DNA from: Cyclobacteriaceae bacterium
Lineage (GTDB): Bacteria > Bacteroidota > Bacteroidia > Cytophagales > Cyclobacteriaceae
DNA: 5,836 bases
Reading direction: 5' to 3'
Assembly: GCA_030589835.1 (NCBI GenBank)
Contig: JAUUZS010000302.1
Coordinates: 1-5,836, forward strand
Shown: piece after piece, positions 1 to 5,717 of the stretch
Numbering within the stretch: the first letter of the stretch is position 1
Layout of the letters: each line of letters starts with the position of its first letter
The notes under the pieces: model-generated
The model's input: the letters and a program-made list of their open reading frames with translations, nothing else
The model's database searches: none
Told to the model about the DNA's origin: nothing
Translations under genes and position numbers: made by a program

Positions 1-24
1 GCAAAAGTTTGGAGTGAACTAAAG

Positions 25-74
25 TTTAAAGTGCCTAAAGTTGAGAAGAATTCTTCAACTTTAGGCACTTTAAA
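25..74. repeat. Perfect 20-bp inverted repeat with 10-nt loop
   Basis: The left arm TTTAAAGTGCCTAAAGTTGA (25-44) is the exact reverse complement of the right arm (55-74). The 10-nt loop, GAAGAATTCT, itself contains an EcoRI-like palindrome. Transcribed from either strand it would form a very stable hairpin. No T-run follows either arm, so it is not a textbook intrinsic terminator. It lies about 300 bp beyond the stop of the minus-strand transporter gene and could be a bidirectional transcript end, an mRNA-protecting stem or a dispersed intergenic palindrome. The repeat is certain; its role is not. Confidence 0.85.
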
Positions 75-145
75 TACTTGAAACTCAAGGCACTTTTCTG
101 GCTTGTCCAGGTTAGGGAATACCAACATAAAGGCTTAGGCACATT
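63..145 (+). repeat. Three spaced AGGCAC(T/A)TT copies
   Basis: The motif AGGCACTTT occurs at 63-71 and 88-96, and as AGGCACATT at 137-145. The start-to-start spacing is 25 and 49 bp, close to one and two multiples of 25. A fourth, inverted copy (AAAGTGCCT, 28-36) lies in the left arm of the neighbouring palindrome. This may be a degenerate tandem repeat related to the palindrome, or repeated protein-binding sites. Nothing else supports a function. Confidence 0.4.
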
Positions 146-371
146 TTTTTTGTCGCCATAAACGACCCAAACTTTGATTATTTCTGAGGTGATAACAATT
201 GATGATGATGAAATTTTTATATATCGCAACCCAGGCATCTCCCAGGTTCCCATGCATAGGTTCATTGACAATATTGAAGGGCATTGGATCTGCTAAAATT
301 TTTGTTTCCAGGCTTTGATGGCTGCCCGCTTTGTAGGGAATGAGGGCAATAGAAAGAAGTCGGATTTGCTT
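75..371. other. Intergenic stretch without a supported gene
   Basis: No convincing gene is seen between the palindrome and the stop of the transporter gene. On the minus strand the transporter's own frame stays open after its TAG down to a TAA near position 137, reading about 78 codons that include NIVNEPMHGNLGDAWVAIY. On the plus strand an overlapping frame reads VITIDDDEIFIYRNPGI. Both look somewhat protein-like, but neither has a start codon in a sensible place and I recognise no family. A 78-codon ATG frame on the minus strand (271 down to 35) runs into the palindrome and has no recognisable features. The region may be decayed coding sequence or plain spacer. Confidence 0.4.
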
Positions 372-1373
372 CTATCTCAAAAATTTAACTTTTTTTGACA
401 ACCAGGAAAATCCAAAGAAAAAAACAATCCCAAACACAAACACCAAAAGCGAAAAAATCAATAGTCCGCCTTTTGGCCTTATAATAAATAATGCGCCGAT
501 AAACTGAGCTAAAATGACGATGTACAAGAATTTTGCAATAAAGCCCCTTGTGCGATTATTAATAAAATAAGCGCCTAAAGGCGCACCGAATACCACTACC
601 GGAATGCTGACAAGCCAGTAATTGAATTCCTGTTGACCGAAATCATGGATGATAAAATAATGAAGTATAAATCCTGCAATCGAATTGATCGCCATAATAA
701 TGACACTGGTGGAAGTCGCTACTTTTTCTGACAAATGATAGCGCATCGTGACATAAGAAAAACTAAAAATATCCAACCCACTACCCAGAAGAGCACTCAG
801 CCCTCCTCCGATTAAGCCAACAAAGACAATAGTAAGTTTTTCGAACCACCCTAATTTTGGCAGGCGATCATTGATTTTCCTTTTATAAATCACATTTATA
901 TAGAACAAGACCAGGCCAAAACTAAGCCAGAACGTCACAAACAACATCTTCGCAAATGGAGCAGGGATCAATGGCACCAAATAATATGTTCCCAAAACGA
1001 TCCCTATTGTGCCTCCAATGCTCGCTGGAATCAGATAAGCAAACTCCACCTTAAATCTTTTTACCAATATCAGATATGATGCCGTTGTCATGCCAACGGA
1101 TTGAATCGCAAGGCTAAAATTTCTGGCGACTTCAGGTGGGATTTTAAACAAAAGTGTCATGACAGGAAAAGCCACCGCGCCACCGCCTTCAGCGCTGGCC
1201 CCGGCAATGAACGATCCAAATACCATGGTGACGGACATAAACCACAATTCGGAAAATAAATGCCAACTATTTTGAGCAAACATATAAATTGCCCAAATCA
1301 GTATAACTAAAAGGATTGGAACGAGGATTCTGATTGTTATTTTCGATGTATTTTTATCCACACGAATTTCCAT
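372..1373 (-). CDS. TauE/SafE (TSUP) family membrane transporter
   Basis: This is a 333-residue polytopic inner-membrane protein of the TSUP (sulfite exporter TauE/SafE) family. Members move small anions such as sulfite, sulfoacetate or other organosulfur compounds, but the substrate cannot be read from sequence. Two family repeats are visible. The first, at residues 53-72, has GSFIAGASAEGGG and a following FPVM. The second, at about 186-205, has GLIGGGLSALLGSGLD, and EKVATSTSV follows at about 216-224. The GSGxD and EKVAT-TSV pair is the form I associate with a longer TSUP subgroup, which fits a length above the usual 250-300 residues. About ten hydrophobic segments alternate with short basic loops; a charged N-terminus (residues 1-13) precedes the first at 14-34. 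The ATG at 1373 has no Shine-Dalgarno sequence, as is usual in Bacteroidota. The gene stands alone and diverges from the sensor pair. The family is secure; the substrate is unknown. Confidence 0.88.
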   Translation of the reverse strand: MEIRVDKNTSKITIRILVPILLVILIWAIYMFAQNSWHLFSELWFMSVTMVFGSFIAGASAEGGGAVAFPVMTLLFKIPPEVARNFSLAIQSVGMTTASYLILVKRFKVEFAYLIPASIGGTIGIVLGTYYLVPLIPAPFAKMLFVTFWLSFGLVLFYINVIYKRKINDRLPKLGWFEKLTIVFVGLIGGGLSALLGSGLDIFSFSYVTMRYHLSEKVATSTSVIIMAINSIAGFILHYFIIHDFGQQEFNYWLVSIPVVVFGAPLGAYFINNRTRGFIAKFLYIVILAQFIGALFIIRPKGGLLIFSLLVFVFGIVFFFGFSWLSKKVKFLR

Positions 1374-1425
1374 TTGAATTTAACCGTGACACCCGGAATG
1401 CAATCCCAGGCAGGGTAAATGCTGC

Positions 1426-1457
1426 CAAAATTTATTGTACAAGTCCGGAATATACAA
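1426..1457 (-). promoter_or_regulatory. Possible Bacteroidota-type promoter for the transporter gene
   Basis: Read on the minus strand, a TTG (complement of 1455-1457) is followed after 20 bp by TAAATTTTG (complement of 1426-1434). The Bacteroidota primary sigma factor recognises TTTG/TTG near -33 and TAnnTTTG near -7. Here the -7 element has one extra base between TA and TTTG, so the match is imperfect. It sits about 50 bp before the ATG of the transporter gene, a reasonable distance. No better candidate was seen in this spacer on this strand. Confidence 0.3.
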
Positions 1458-1563
1458 TGATTACAATAAATACCTCGAAGACTTATAAGATATGAACATT
1501 ACTTGACATAAATATATGCTTTAATTCCCTAAGGATATTTCCGTTACTTGATAATTAGAGCCT

Positions 1564-1676
1564 GTCCATAATGTCCGATCTCTGCGTTACGCCTGTTTCT
1601 GAACAAACCCTGACTTTATGTACGGAAACTAATTAATCTGAAAAGAAATGGTGCCTGCAACTCAAAAATTATGGAC
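1564..1676. repeat. Short MITE-like segment with 9-bp terminal inverted repeats
   Basis: GTCCATAAT (1564-1572) and its exact complement ATTATGGAC (1668-1676) bound 113 bp. The similarity extends outward, with CCT before the left copy and TTAGG after the right copy. A 9-bp direct repeat, GATAATTAG, lies outside at 1550-1558 and 1713-1721, but it does not abut the inverted repeats as a true target duplication would. The inside has no coding frame and is less AT-rich than its surroundings on the left side. It could be a remnant of a miniature transposable element or a dispersed intergenic repeat; chance is not excluded in AT-rich DNA. Confidence 0.3.
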
Positions 1677-1736
1677 TTAGGTAGTTGATGAAAGCATTAT
1701 TAGTTGAAAATCGATAATTAGGGAATAAAGGAGTTG

Positions 1737-1775
1737 ATGGTAATTAAAAAAATCACGATCTTGTGCCAATTATAA
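1737..1775 (+). CDS. Possible 12-codon leader peptide
   Basis: ATG at 1737 opens a 12-codon frame, MVIKKITILCQL, ending with TAA at 1773-1775. It is preceded by AAAGGAG at 1728-1734, two bases before the ATG. This is the best Shine-Dalgarno-like match before any start in the window, though the spacing is short. The stop lies one base before the first arm of the hairpin system in front of the MEDS gene, which suggests a leader peptide. The peptide has no run of one regulatory amino acid beyond a pair of lysines. It may well be chance. Confidence 0.18.
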   Translation: MVIKKITILCQL

Positions 1776-1776
1776 G

Positions 1777-1839
1777 AGGCTTAGCAGACTAAAAATTCCA
1801 ATAATAAAAATCTGAATAAGCCTGCCAACTTATTTTTTT
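1777..1839 (+). promoter_or_regulatory. Attenuator-like pair of alternative hairpins before the MEDS gene
   Basis: AGGCTTA (1777-1783) can pair with TAAGCCT (1817-1823). The second arm overlaps AATAAG (1815-1820), which can instead pair with CTTATT (1829-1834) across an 8-nt loop, followed directly by five T residues (1835-1839). The second hairpin plus T-run has the shape of an intrinsic terminator and the first would prevent it. The terminator stem is short and almost all A-T, so it would be weak. It ends 17 bp before the MEDS start codon. The pairings are visible; the regulatory role is inference. Confidence 0.25.
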
Positions 1840-1856
1840 ATTTAAATATCAAAATT

Positions 1857-2477
1857 ATGTGCCAAAATCAAAAATCTGTAAACATGGGCTTTACCGATGA
1901 GCAATTTTCTGAAGGTACTCATATGTGTTTGATTTACAACAACGAAAATGAACGCCAGGAAATAATATCAAAATTTCTTGAAGGAGGGTTATCTTCAGGA
2001 GAAAAAGTAGCGTATTTCTCCGATGAATTGTCACCTGATCAAATAAGAATATGGCTTGCTGATTTGGGTGTTGATTTACCTGATTCAGAAAAAACCAACA
2101 GTTTTAGTGTGAGCAGTACTGCAGAAACGTATTTTCCTGGAGGTAAATTTGAAATAGACGATATGCTCCACACCCTGAAAGACTTTTATGTCACTGCAAA
2201 AGAGGAAAACTATCCTGCCGTCCGGGTGACTGGTGAAATGTCCTGGGCATTAAAAGATGTGCCTGGCGCCGACAGGGTGATGGAGTACGAAGCAAAAGTA
2301 AACGATGTGGTGGCTAAATTCCCGGTCACGGCAATTTGCCAATACGATGCCAATAAATTTGATGGCGCCACAATACTTGAATGCCTCAAAGTACATCCCT
2401 TCATGATCGTTCATAGACAAATTGTCCGGAACCCATACTATATGAAAACGGATGACTTTTTAAATGAGCGGGGTTAA
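1857..2477 (+). CDS. MEDS (DcmR sensory) domain protein
   Basis: This 206-residue soluble protein consists almost entirely of one MEDS domain, named after methanogen/methylotroph DcmR sensory proteins. In DcmR the domain is linked to control of dichloromethane dehalogenation, and related proteins are predicted to bind small, often hydrocarbon-like, molecules. Family hallmarks appear in order: HMCLIYNNENER (22-33), a GGLSSGEKVAYFSDE stretch (43-57), RVTGEMSW (123-130), a central MEYEA (142-146), CQYD (161-164), HP (180-181) and NPYY (192-195). No DNA-binding, kinase or membrane segment is present, whereas DcmR carries a DNA-binding domain as well. The ATG at 1857 lacks a Shine-Dalgarno sequence; ATG at 1884 (residue 10) would also keep the whole domain. 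The GAF/PAS sensor gene follows after 58 bp on the same strand, so the two probably form a transcription unit. The family is secure; the ligand is unknown. Confidence 0.88.
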   Translation: MCQNQKSVNMGFTDEQFSEGTHMCLIYNNENERQEIISKFLEGGLSSGEKVAYFSDELSPDQIRIWLADLGVDLPDSEKTNSFSVSSTAETYFPGGKFEIDDMLHTLKDFYVTAKEENYPAVRVTGEMSWALKDVPGADRVMEYEAKVNDVVAKFPVTAICQYDANKFDGATILECLKVHPFMIVHRQIVRNPYYMKTDDFLNERG

Positions 2478-2480
2478 CTA

Positions 2481-2500
2481 CCTCGGGGCAAGCCTCGGGG
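2481..2500 (+). repeat. Intercistronic GC-rich RNA hairpin
   Basis: CCTCGGGG (2481-2488) is repeated directly at 2493-2500 with CAAG between. Because of its composition the direct repeat can also fold on itself in RNA: six Watson-Crick pairs and two U-G wobbles make an 8-bp stem with a CAAG tetraloop. It lies three bases after the MEDS stop codon and is far more GC-rich than its surroundings. No T-run follows, so it should not fully stop transcription. It may tune expression of the second gene or protect the upstream mRNA. It may also be a copy of a dispersed palindrome. Confidence 0.6.
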
Positions 2501-2535
2501 AATTAAACCTATGTTAGATTAAATCCTAAAACTAT

Positions 2536-4350
2536 ATGAAAGCTGGTGAGGGCACCCATGTTGAAGAAGCTAAAGTTGTTAATCAACTGCTGGCTGCCCT
2601 GAATATGTTATATGTGCTGCCGAACGAAGAAGAATTGGGAAGGTTTACCGCCCAGGCATTGAAGAATGTTCCGGGTATTGATTATTGCAGTATCTGTATC
2701 CGTGGTCAGAGTCAGGTTATTGGTGATTTTTCAACAGAGGCAGAGCATGTTTTGAATGCAATGAGCGACATACCTGAAGAAGAAGACACCTTGCATATAA
2801 CCTTTCCGGCCAATACGAATCTGATGAAATATAATTTTCAATCATCAAAGCGGGCGTATGGTTATCTGTTTCTTTCAGCAAAATCAAATTCAGATTTCTC
2901 AACGGTAAAACCTGCAGTTTCTAATTTTATCAATGTTGTTTCAATCGATCTGGAAAGACGTTGGCAAAAGTCCCAACTAGAAAAACACCGCGATCAACTA
3001 GAACAACAAGTAGAAAAGAGAACGGCTGATCTTACCGGGGAGATTGACGTGCGCAAACATACAGAAAAGGAATTATTGAAGAATCAGTATTATCTTACCA
3101 AAGCGCAGGAAATTGGAAGCATTGGCACTTGGGAGCTGGATATTCCCCAAGACAAACTGATCTGGACGGCTGAAAATTATAAAATATTCGGCGTACCTCA
3201 AGGTACAGAAATGAACCTTGAGCTATTCCTGAACTGCATCCATCCCGAGGACAGGGATTATGTTATAGAAAAATGGACTGCTGCACTTAATCATGAGCCT
3301 TATGATATCGAGCACCGGCTTCTGGTTCAAGGCAAGGTAAAATGGGTAAGGGAAAAAGCCGATATTGATTTTGATGCCGATGGCAAGCCGATCCTGGCAA
3401 TTGGATTCACACAAGATATCACCAAGGGCAAGGAGGCCCAGGAGAGTGTTTACCGATATAGTAAGCTGATGCAGGAAACCGTAAACGAAGTGTATATATT
3501 CGATGCAGAATCCTACAAATTTATTGAAATAAACAAGTCGGCCCGGAAGAATTTGGGGTATACCATACAAGAATTGTTACAGCTTACTCCTGTGGATATT
3601 AAACCGGAGCATAACATACAATCATTTGAGAAATTGCTTAAGCCATTAAAAGACAACAAAGTACCTGAAGTCCAATTTTATACGAATCACCAGCGAAAAG
3701 ACGGCTCCTTATATCCTGTCGAGGTGCATGTACAACTTTACTCTTATGGGCAAAAACAATATTTTTCTGCATTCATTTTAGACATTACTGACAGAAAGAA
3801 AATTGAAAAGGACCTCATAGAAAGTGAATCCCGGTTCAGGGGATTAATTGAGCAAGCCGGTGATGCCATGTATTTATCTGATTTTGACGGAAATATAATA
3901 GAGGTCAACAATCATTCCTGCAACACTCTTGGCTATACCCGTGAAGAGCTGCTCTCTATGCAGATAGGTGAAATAGACACCAACTATACTGAGGTAAATA
4001 ATCAACGAAACCTCTGGGACAAATTAGTCCCCGGTATTCCTCATACTTTTGAAACCTATCACAAACGAAAAAATGGGGATGTCTTCCCTGTTGAAGTCAG
4101 ATTTGGCGTTTTTGAAATTGAAGGTAACAAGTCGATCCTTTGTTTTGTCCGTGACATCACGGAGCGCAAGCTGGCTGAGGATGAGCTGACAAATCACCGG
4201 AATCATCTCGAAGAAATGGTCAAGGAACGCACTGCCCAGCTGGAAGAAAAAAACAAAGAGCTAGAGCGGTTTAATAATTTATTTGTTGGCCGGGAACTAC
4301 GGATTATAGATCTTAAAGACGAGTTGAAAGAATTAAAGAAACAGCTTTAG
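2536..4350 (+). CDS. GAF-like/triple-PAS sensor protein without an output domain
   Basis: This 604-residue cytoplasmic protein is built from sensory modules only. Residues about 10-140 resemble a GAF domain (GIDYCSICIRG, then a YGYLFLSAK strand and FINVVSIDLERR). A coiled coil at 140-185 contains LEQQVEKRTADL. Three PAS domains follow. PAS1 (about 187-298) is of the PAS_3 type, with GTWELDI, HPEDRDYV and GFTQDITKGKEA. PAS2 (about 303-421) has RKDGSLYPVEV and FILDITDRKK. PAS3 (about 431-546) has DGNIIEVNNHSCNTLGYTRE, RKNGDVFPVEV and CFVRDITERK. A second coiled coil (546-604) contains LEEMVKERTAQLEEKN and ends with ERFNNLFVGRELRIIDLKDE. Such a tail often links PAS arrays to kinase domains. No H-box, ATPase domain, receiver or GGDEF is present, and none is readable after the stop. 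ATG 2536 is the first start after an in-frame TAA at 2527. Likely cotranscribed with the MEDS gene. Confidence 0.88.
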   Translation: MKAGEGTHVEEAKVVNQLLAALNMLYVLPNEEELGRFTAQALKNVPGIDYCSICIRGQSQVIGDFSTEAEHVLNAMSDIPEEEDTLHITFPANTNLMKYNFQSSKRAYGYLFLSAKSNSDFSTVKPAVSNFINVVSIDLERRWQKSQLEKHRDQLEQQVEKRTADLTGEIDVRKHTEKELLKNQYYLTKAQEIGSIGTWELDIPQDKLIWTAENYKIFGVPQGTEMNLELFLNCIHPEDRDYVIEKWTAALNHEPYDIEHRLLVQGKVKWVREKADIDFDADGKPILAIGFTQDITKGKEAQESVYRYSKLMQETVNEVYIFDAESYKFIEINKSARKNLGYTIQELLQLTPVDIKPEHNIQSFEKLLKPLKDNKVPEVQFYTNHQRKDGSLYPVEVHVQLYSYGQKQYFSAFILDITDRKKIEKDLIESESRFRGLIEQAGDAMYLSDFDGNIIEVNNHSCNTLGYTREELLSMQIGEIDTNYTEVNNQRNLWDKLVPGIPHTFETYHKRKNGDVFPVEVRFGVFEIEGNKSILCFVRDITERKLAEDELTNHRNHLEEMVKERTAQLEEKNKELERFNNLFVGRELRIIDLKDELKELKKQL

Positions 4351-4467
4351 GAAAAATGAAGTTTAGCCCTTACTTGGATCTGCTATATTTGAGTGGACAG
4401 GAAGTTGCACCTCATGACATCTTTATTAACATAAAGGTTCATTCTGAACAGGTCTAATAAAAAACTA

Positions 4468-4635
4468 TTGAATGCTAAGACCAAATTTCGAGTGTTGTAT
4501 ACTGCACTTTTCTGGGGCGTACTAATTCTTCAACTGACTTGCATATTTTTTTACGTTAAAACAACAGCTACCTATTCAGAATATTGTCGTGAATTTTGGG
4601 GTTTCCTTAAATGCAACCCAACATGCTGGTCATGA
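4468..4635 (+). CDS. Possible small membrane protein
   Basis: From TTG at 4468 a 55-codon frame encodes a basic N-terminus (LNAKTKFR), a hydrophobic segment at about residues 9-30 (VLYTALFWGVLILQLTCIFFYV) and a tail rich in aromatics and cysteine ending CNPTCWS. The pattern of basic start, single membrane span and short polar tail is what a real small membrane protein shows. Against it: no ATG is available, TTG starts are uncommon in this phylum, and no ribosome-binding site precedes it. The frame is open back to a TAA at 4432. I do not recognise a family. It may be a chance frame or a remnant. Confidence 0.2.
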   Translation: MNAKTKFRVLYTALFWGVLILQLTCIFFYVKTTATYSEYCREFWGFLKCNPTCWS

Positions 4636-4974
4636 AAAATTGGTAATCTATACATTGATCCTGAAATAATGCCTAATCGCTAATAAGAGATTTACCTATA
4701 GTAAAAAATAGGTATTTCTACCAACAGTTAACACCTTCTATTCATGCAATTTTGTATTAAAATATTAACAATAAATATCATGTACGCATTGGAGGTGGAT
4801 AATAATACAGAGAAATCGGATTTGAAAACCGACTCCAAATTTTATTAGAAAGAAGCCAAAGGGATTCGTCATTACAACCGCGTCGGACGAACAGGTAATC
4901 CTACCGGATTTCACTTGGCTTTGCGCAAGATCACGGAATGAGGAAAGAATGGGTAGTAAAAAAAATATTGCGCT

Positions 4975-5007
4975 TGGAGCCATGAAATTGCTGTTATTAT
5001 GGCTCCA
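4975..5007. repeat. 9-bp inverted repeat hairpin
   Basis: TGGAGCCAT (4975-4983) is the exact reverse complement of ATGGCTCCA (4999-5007), with a 15-nt loop. A second small palindrome follows directly: GGCTGCAAT (5013-5021) against ATTGCAAGCC (5023-5032), with a single bulged A. Together they form two adjacent stem-loops about 80-130 bp before the start of the 108-residue membrane protein gene. Neither is followed by a T-run. They could lie in the 5' leader of that gene or mark decayed repeat DNA. Confidence 0.5.
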
Positions 5008-5108
5008 TGGAAGGCTGCAATAATTGCAAGCCGGATCAGATCAGGTCATTAAACAGCTCGCTTATAATTATTATGGACATCACATTTTGGTAGATCAATT
5101 TTAAATTT

Positions 5109-5435
5109 ATGACATATATAATATTCACTGCTGTAATAGTCATTTCCATGTCCACCATACTCGTTATTCGAATTAAAAAGAAAGGCGGACAAAAACAGAA
5201 TGATAATGCTCAAATAGAGCTGGAAGTGATCAACAATCTTAACCGCGTTGCTCCAACAATTAAAGATTTTGGACAGCTAGAGGCCTATCTTACTAGTATA
5301 AATGAGGACATAAAGAAACATGAATCAGATTATACGTTTTTAATTGCGTTTCATGATATCATTAGAAAAATCAGGGAAAGATTGGGAGAGGACGATATTC
5401 GGGAATTGAAAAATCAAAGCAATAATGAGCTATAG
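5109..5435 (+). CDS. Small single-pass membrane protein, unknown function
   Basis: This 108-residue protein has one N-terminal membrane segment (about residues 2-20, TYIIFTAVIVISMSTILVI) followed at once by a strongly basic stretch (RIKKKGGQKQ, 21-30). By the positive-inside rule the rest faces the cytoplasm. Residues about 35-108 are polar and probably mostly helical, rich in Asp, Glu, Lys, Asn and Ile (for example IRKIRERLGEDDIRELK near the end), without a motif I recognise. ATG 5109 is the first start after an in-frame TAG at 5091. No Shine-Dalgarno sequence is seen, which is normal here. It stands about 760 bp from the sensor gene, so it is unlikely to share its transcript. It converges with the minus-strand gene at the right edge. 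Coding is likely from length and composition; function is unknown. Confidence 0.65.
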   Translation: MTYIIFTAVIVISMSTILVIRIKKKGGQKQNDNAQIELEVINNLNRVAPTIKDFGQLEAYLTSINEDIKKHESDYTFLIAFHDIIRKIRERLGEDDIRELKNQSNNEL

Positions 5436-5671
5436 TTTCATGGAGGTTTACTCGAATAATTGGGGCGAAAAAATATTTTGGCTAGTAAGAAAATAAACTA
5501 ACAATTCCCGAAAATGAGATTAGTTGGTGCTTGTCTATATTATGATTGTCAGATGTTGAACAAAAGAACAATATCAATTGAATTATGAGTCCACTCCGAA
5601 TATGTTAACTGCCAGAATTACCAATTAAACTCTCTTTACAAAAAACCTAGAAATAACTAATTTTGTATTAC

Positions 5672-5704
5672 AAAGGCAACCAAACTTCACTTTCAATTGC
5701 CTTT
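5672..5704 (-). terminator. Hairpin between convergent genes, possible terminator
   Basis: AAAGGCAA (5672-5679) is exactly complementary to TTGCCTTT (5697-5704), with a 17-nt loop. It begins 13 bp beyond the TAG of the minus-strand T9SS substrate gene, where a terminator is expected, and lies between two converging genes, so it could serve both. On the minus strand the second arm ends in TTT but no longer T-run follows. The long loop and short tail make it weak as an intrinsic terminator. Confidence 0.4.
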
Positions 5705-5717
5705 CTTAGCTTCAATT

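Larger units (their letters stand above)
1374..1856. other. Divergent intergenic region
   Basis: This 483-bp AT-rich spacer separates the divergent transporter and MEDS genes. It contains the candidate minus-strand promoter (1426-1457), a 113-bp stretch bounded by 9-bp inverted repeats (1564-1676), a 12-codon open reading frame with a Shine-Dalgarno-like sequence (1737-1775) and attenuator-like hairpins (1777-1839). Three similar sequences, TAGTTGATG (1682), TAGTTGAAA (1701) and GAGTTGATG (1731), also lie here and could be binding sites or chance. I found no clear TTG/TAnnTTTG promoter facing the MEDS gene. Confidence 0.6.
4351..5108. other. 758-bp stretch without a secure gene
   Basis: Only weak signals are visible here. 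ATG at 4356 opens a 33-codon frame directly after the sensor gene (stop at 4455), with no recognisable content. A possible small membrane protein is listed separately (4468-4635). A weak hairpin, TACCTAT (4693-4699) with ATAGGTA (4708-4714), is followed by TTTCTA and might end transcripts. The frame from ATG 4780 reads 22 codons to TAG (4846), then stays open for 30 more codons (including RHYNRVGRTGNPTGFHLALR) to TGA at 4939, as a decayed gene might. Two further hairpins lie at 4975-5007 and 5013-5032. No tRNA, promoter of clear quality or mobile element was found. Confidence 0.5.

Noticed and set aside
35..271. 78-codon ATG frame on the minus strand
   Set aside because: It has no recognisable domain, its 3' third runs into the perfect palindrome and AGGCAC repeats, and the composition (runs of Ser and Ile, then Lys/Leu) reflects AT-rich repeat DNA rather than a protein.
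3223..3570. 115-codon minus-strand frame inside the PAS protein gene
   Set aside because: It lies wholly antisense to clearly conserved PAS1 and PAS2 coding sequence and has no domain of its own. The same applies to the shorter antisense frames at 2210-2404, 2717-2902 and 4024-4206.
4693..4714. Intrinsic terminator for the sensor operon
   Set aside because: The 7-bp TACCTAT/ATAGGTA stem is almost all A-T, has only a broken T-run after it and is about 340 bp beyond the last operon gene; too weak to list as a terminator.
4813..4836. tRNA-Ser-like anticodon arm (TCGG...TTGAAAACCGA)
   Set aside because: Only a 4-bp stem around a TGA-like anticodon loop is present. There is no acceptor stem, D-arm or T-arm at the right distances, so it is not a tRNA gene.
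4765..4983. 72-codon minus-strand frame
   Set aside because: It is hydrophobic at its start but has no recognisable motif, overlaps protein-like scraps on the other strand, and its ATG lies within the arm of a hairpin; a chance frame is the simplest reading.
5514..5588. 24-codon ATG frame (starting MRLVGACLYYDC) on the plus strand
   Set aside because: It is very short, has no ribosome-binding site, no recognisable content and lies in spacer between convergent genes.
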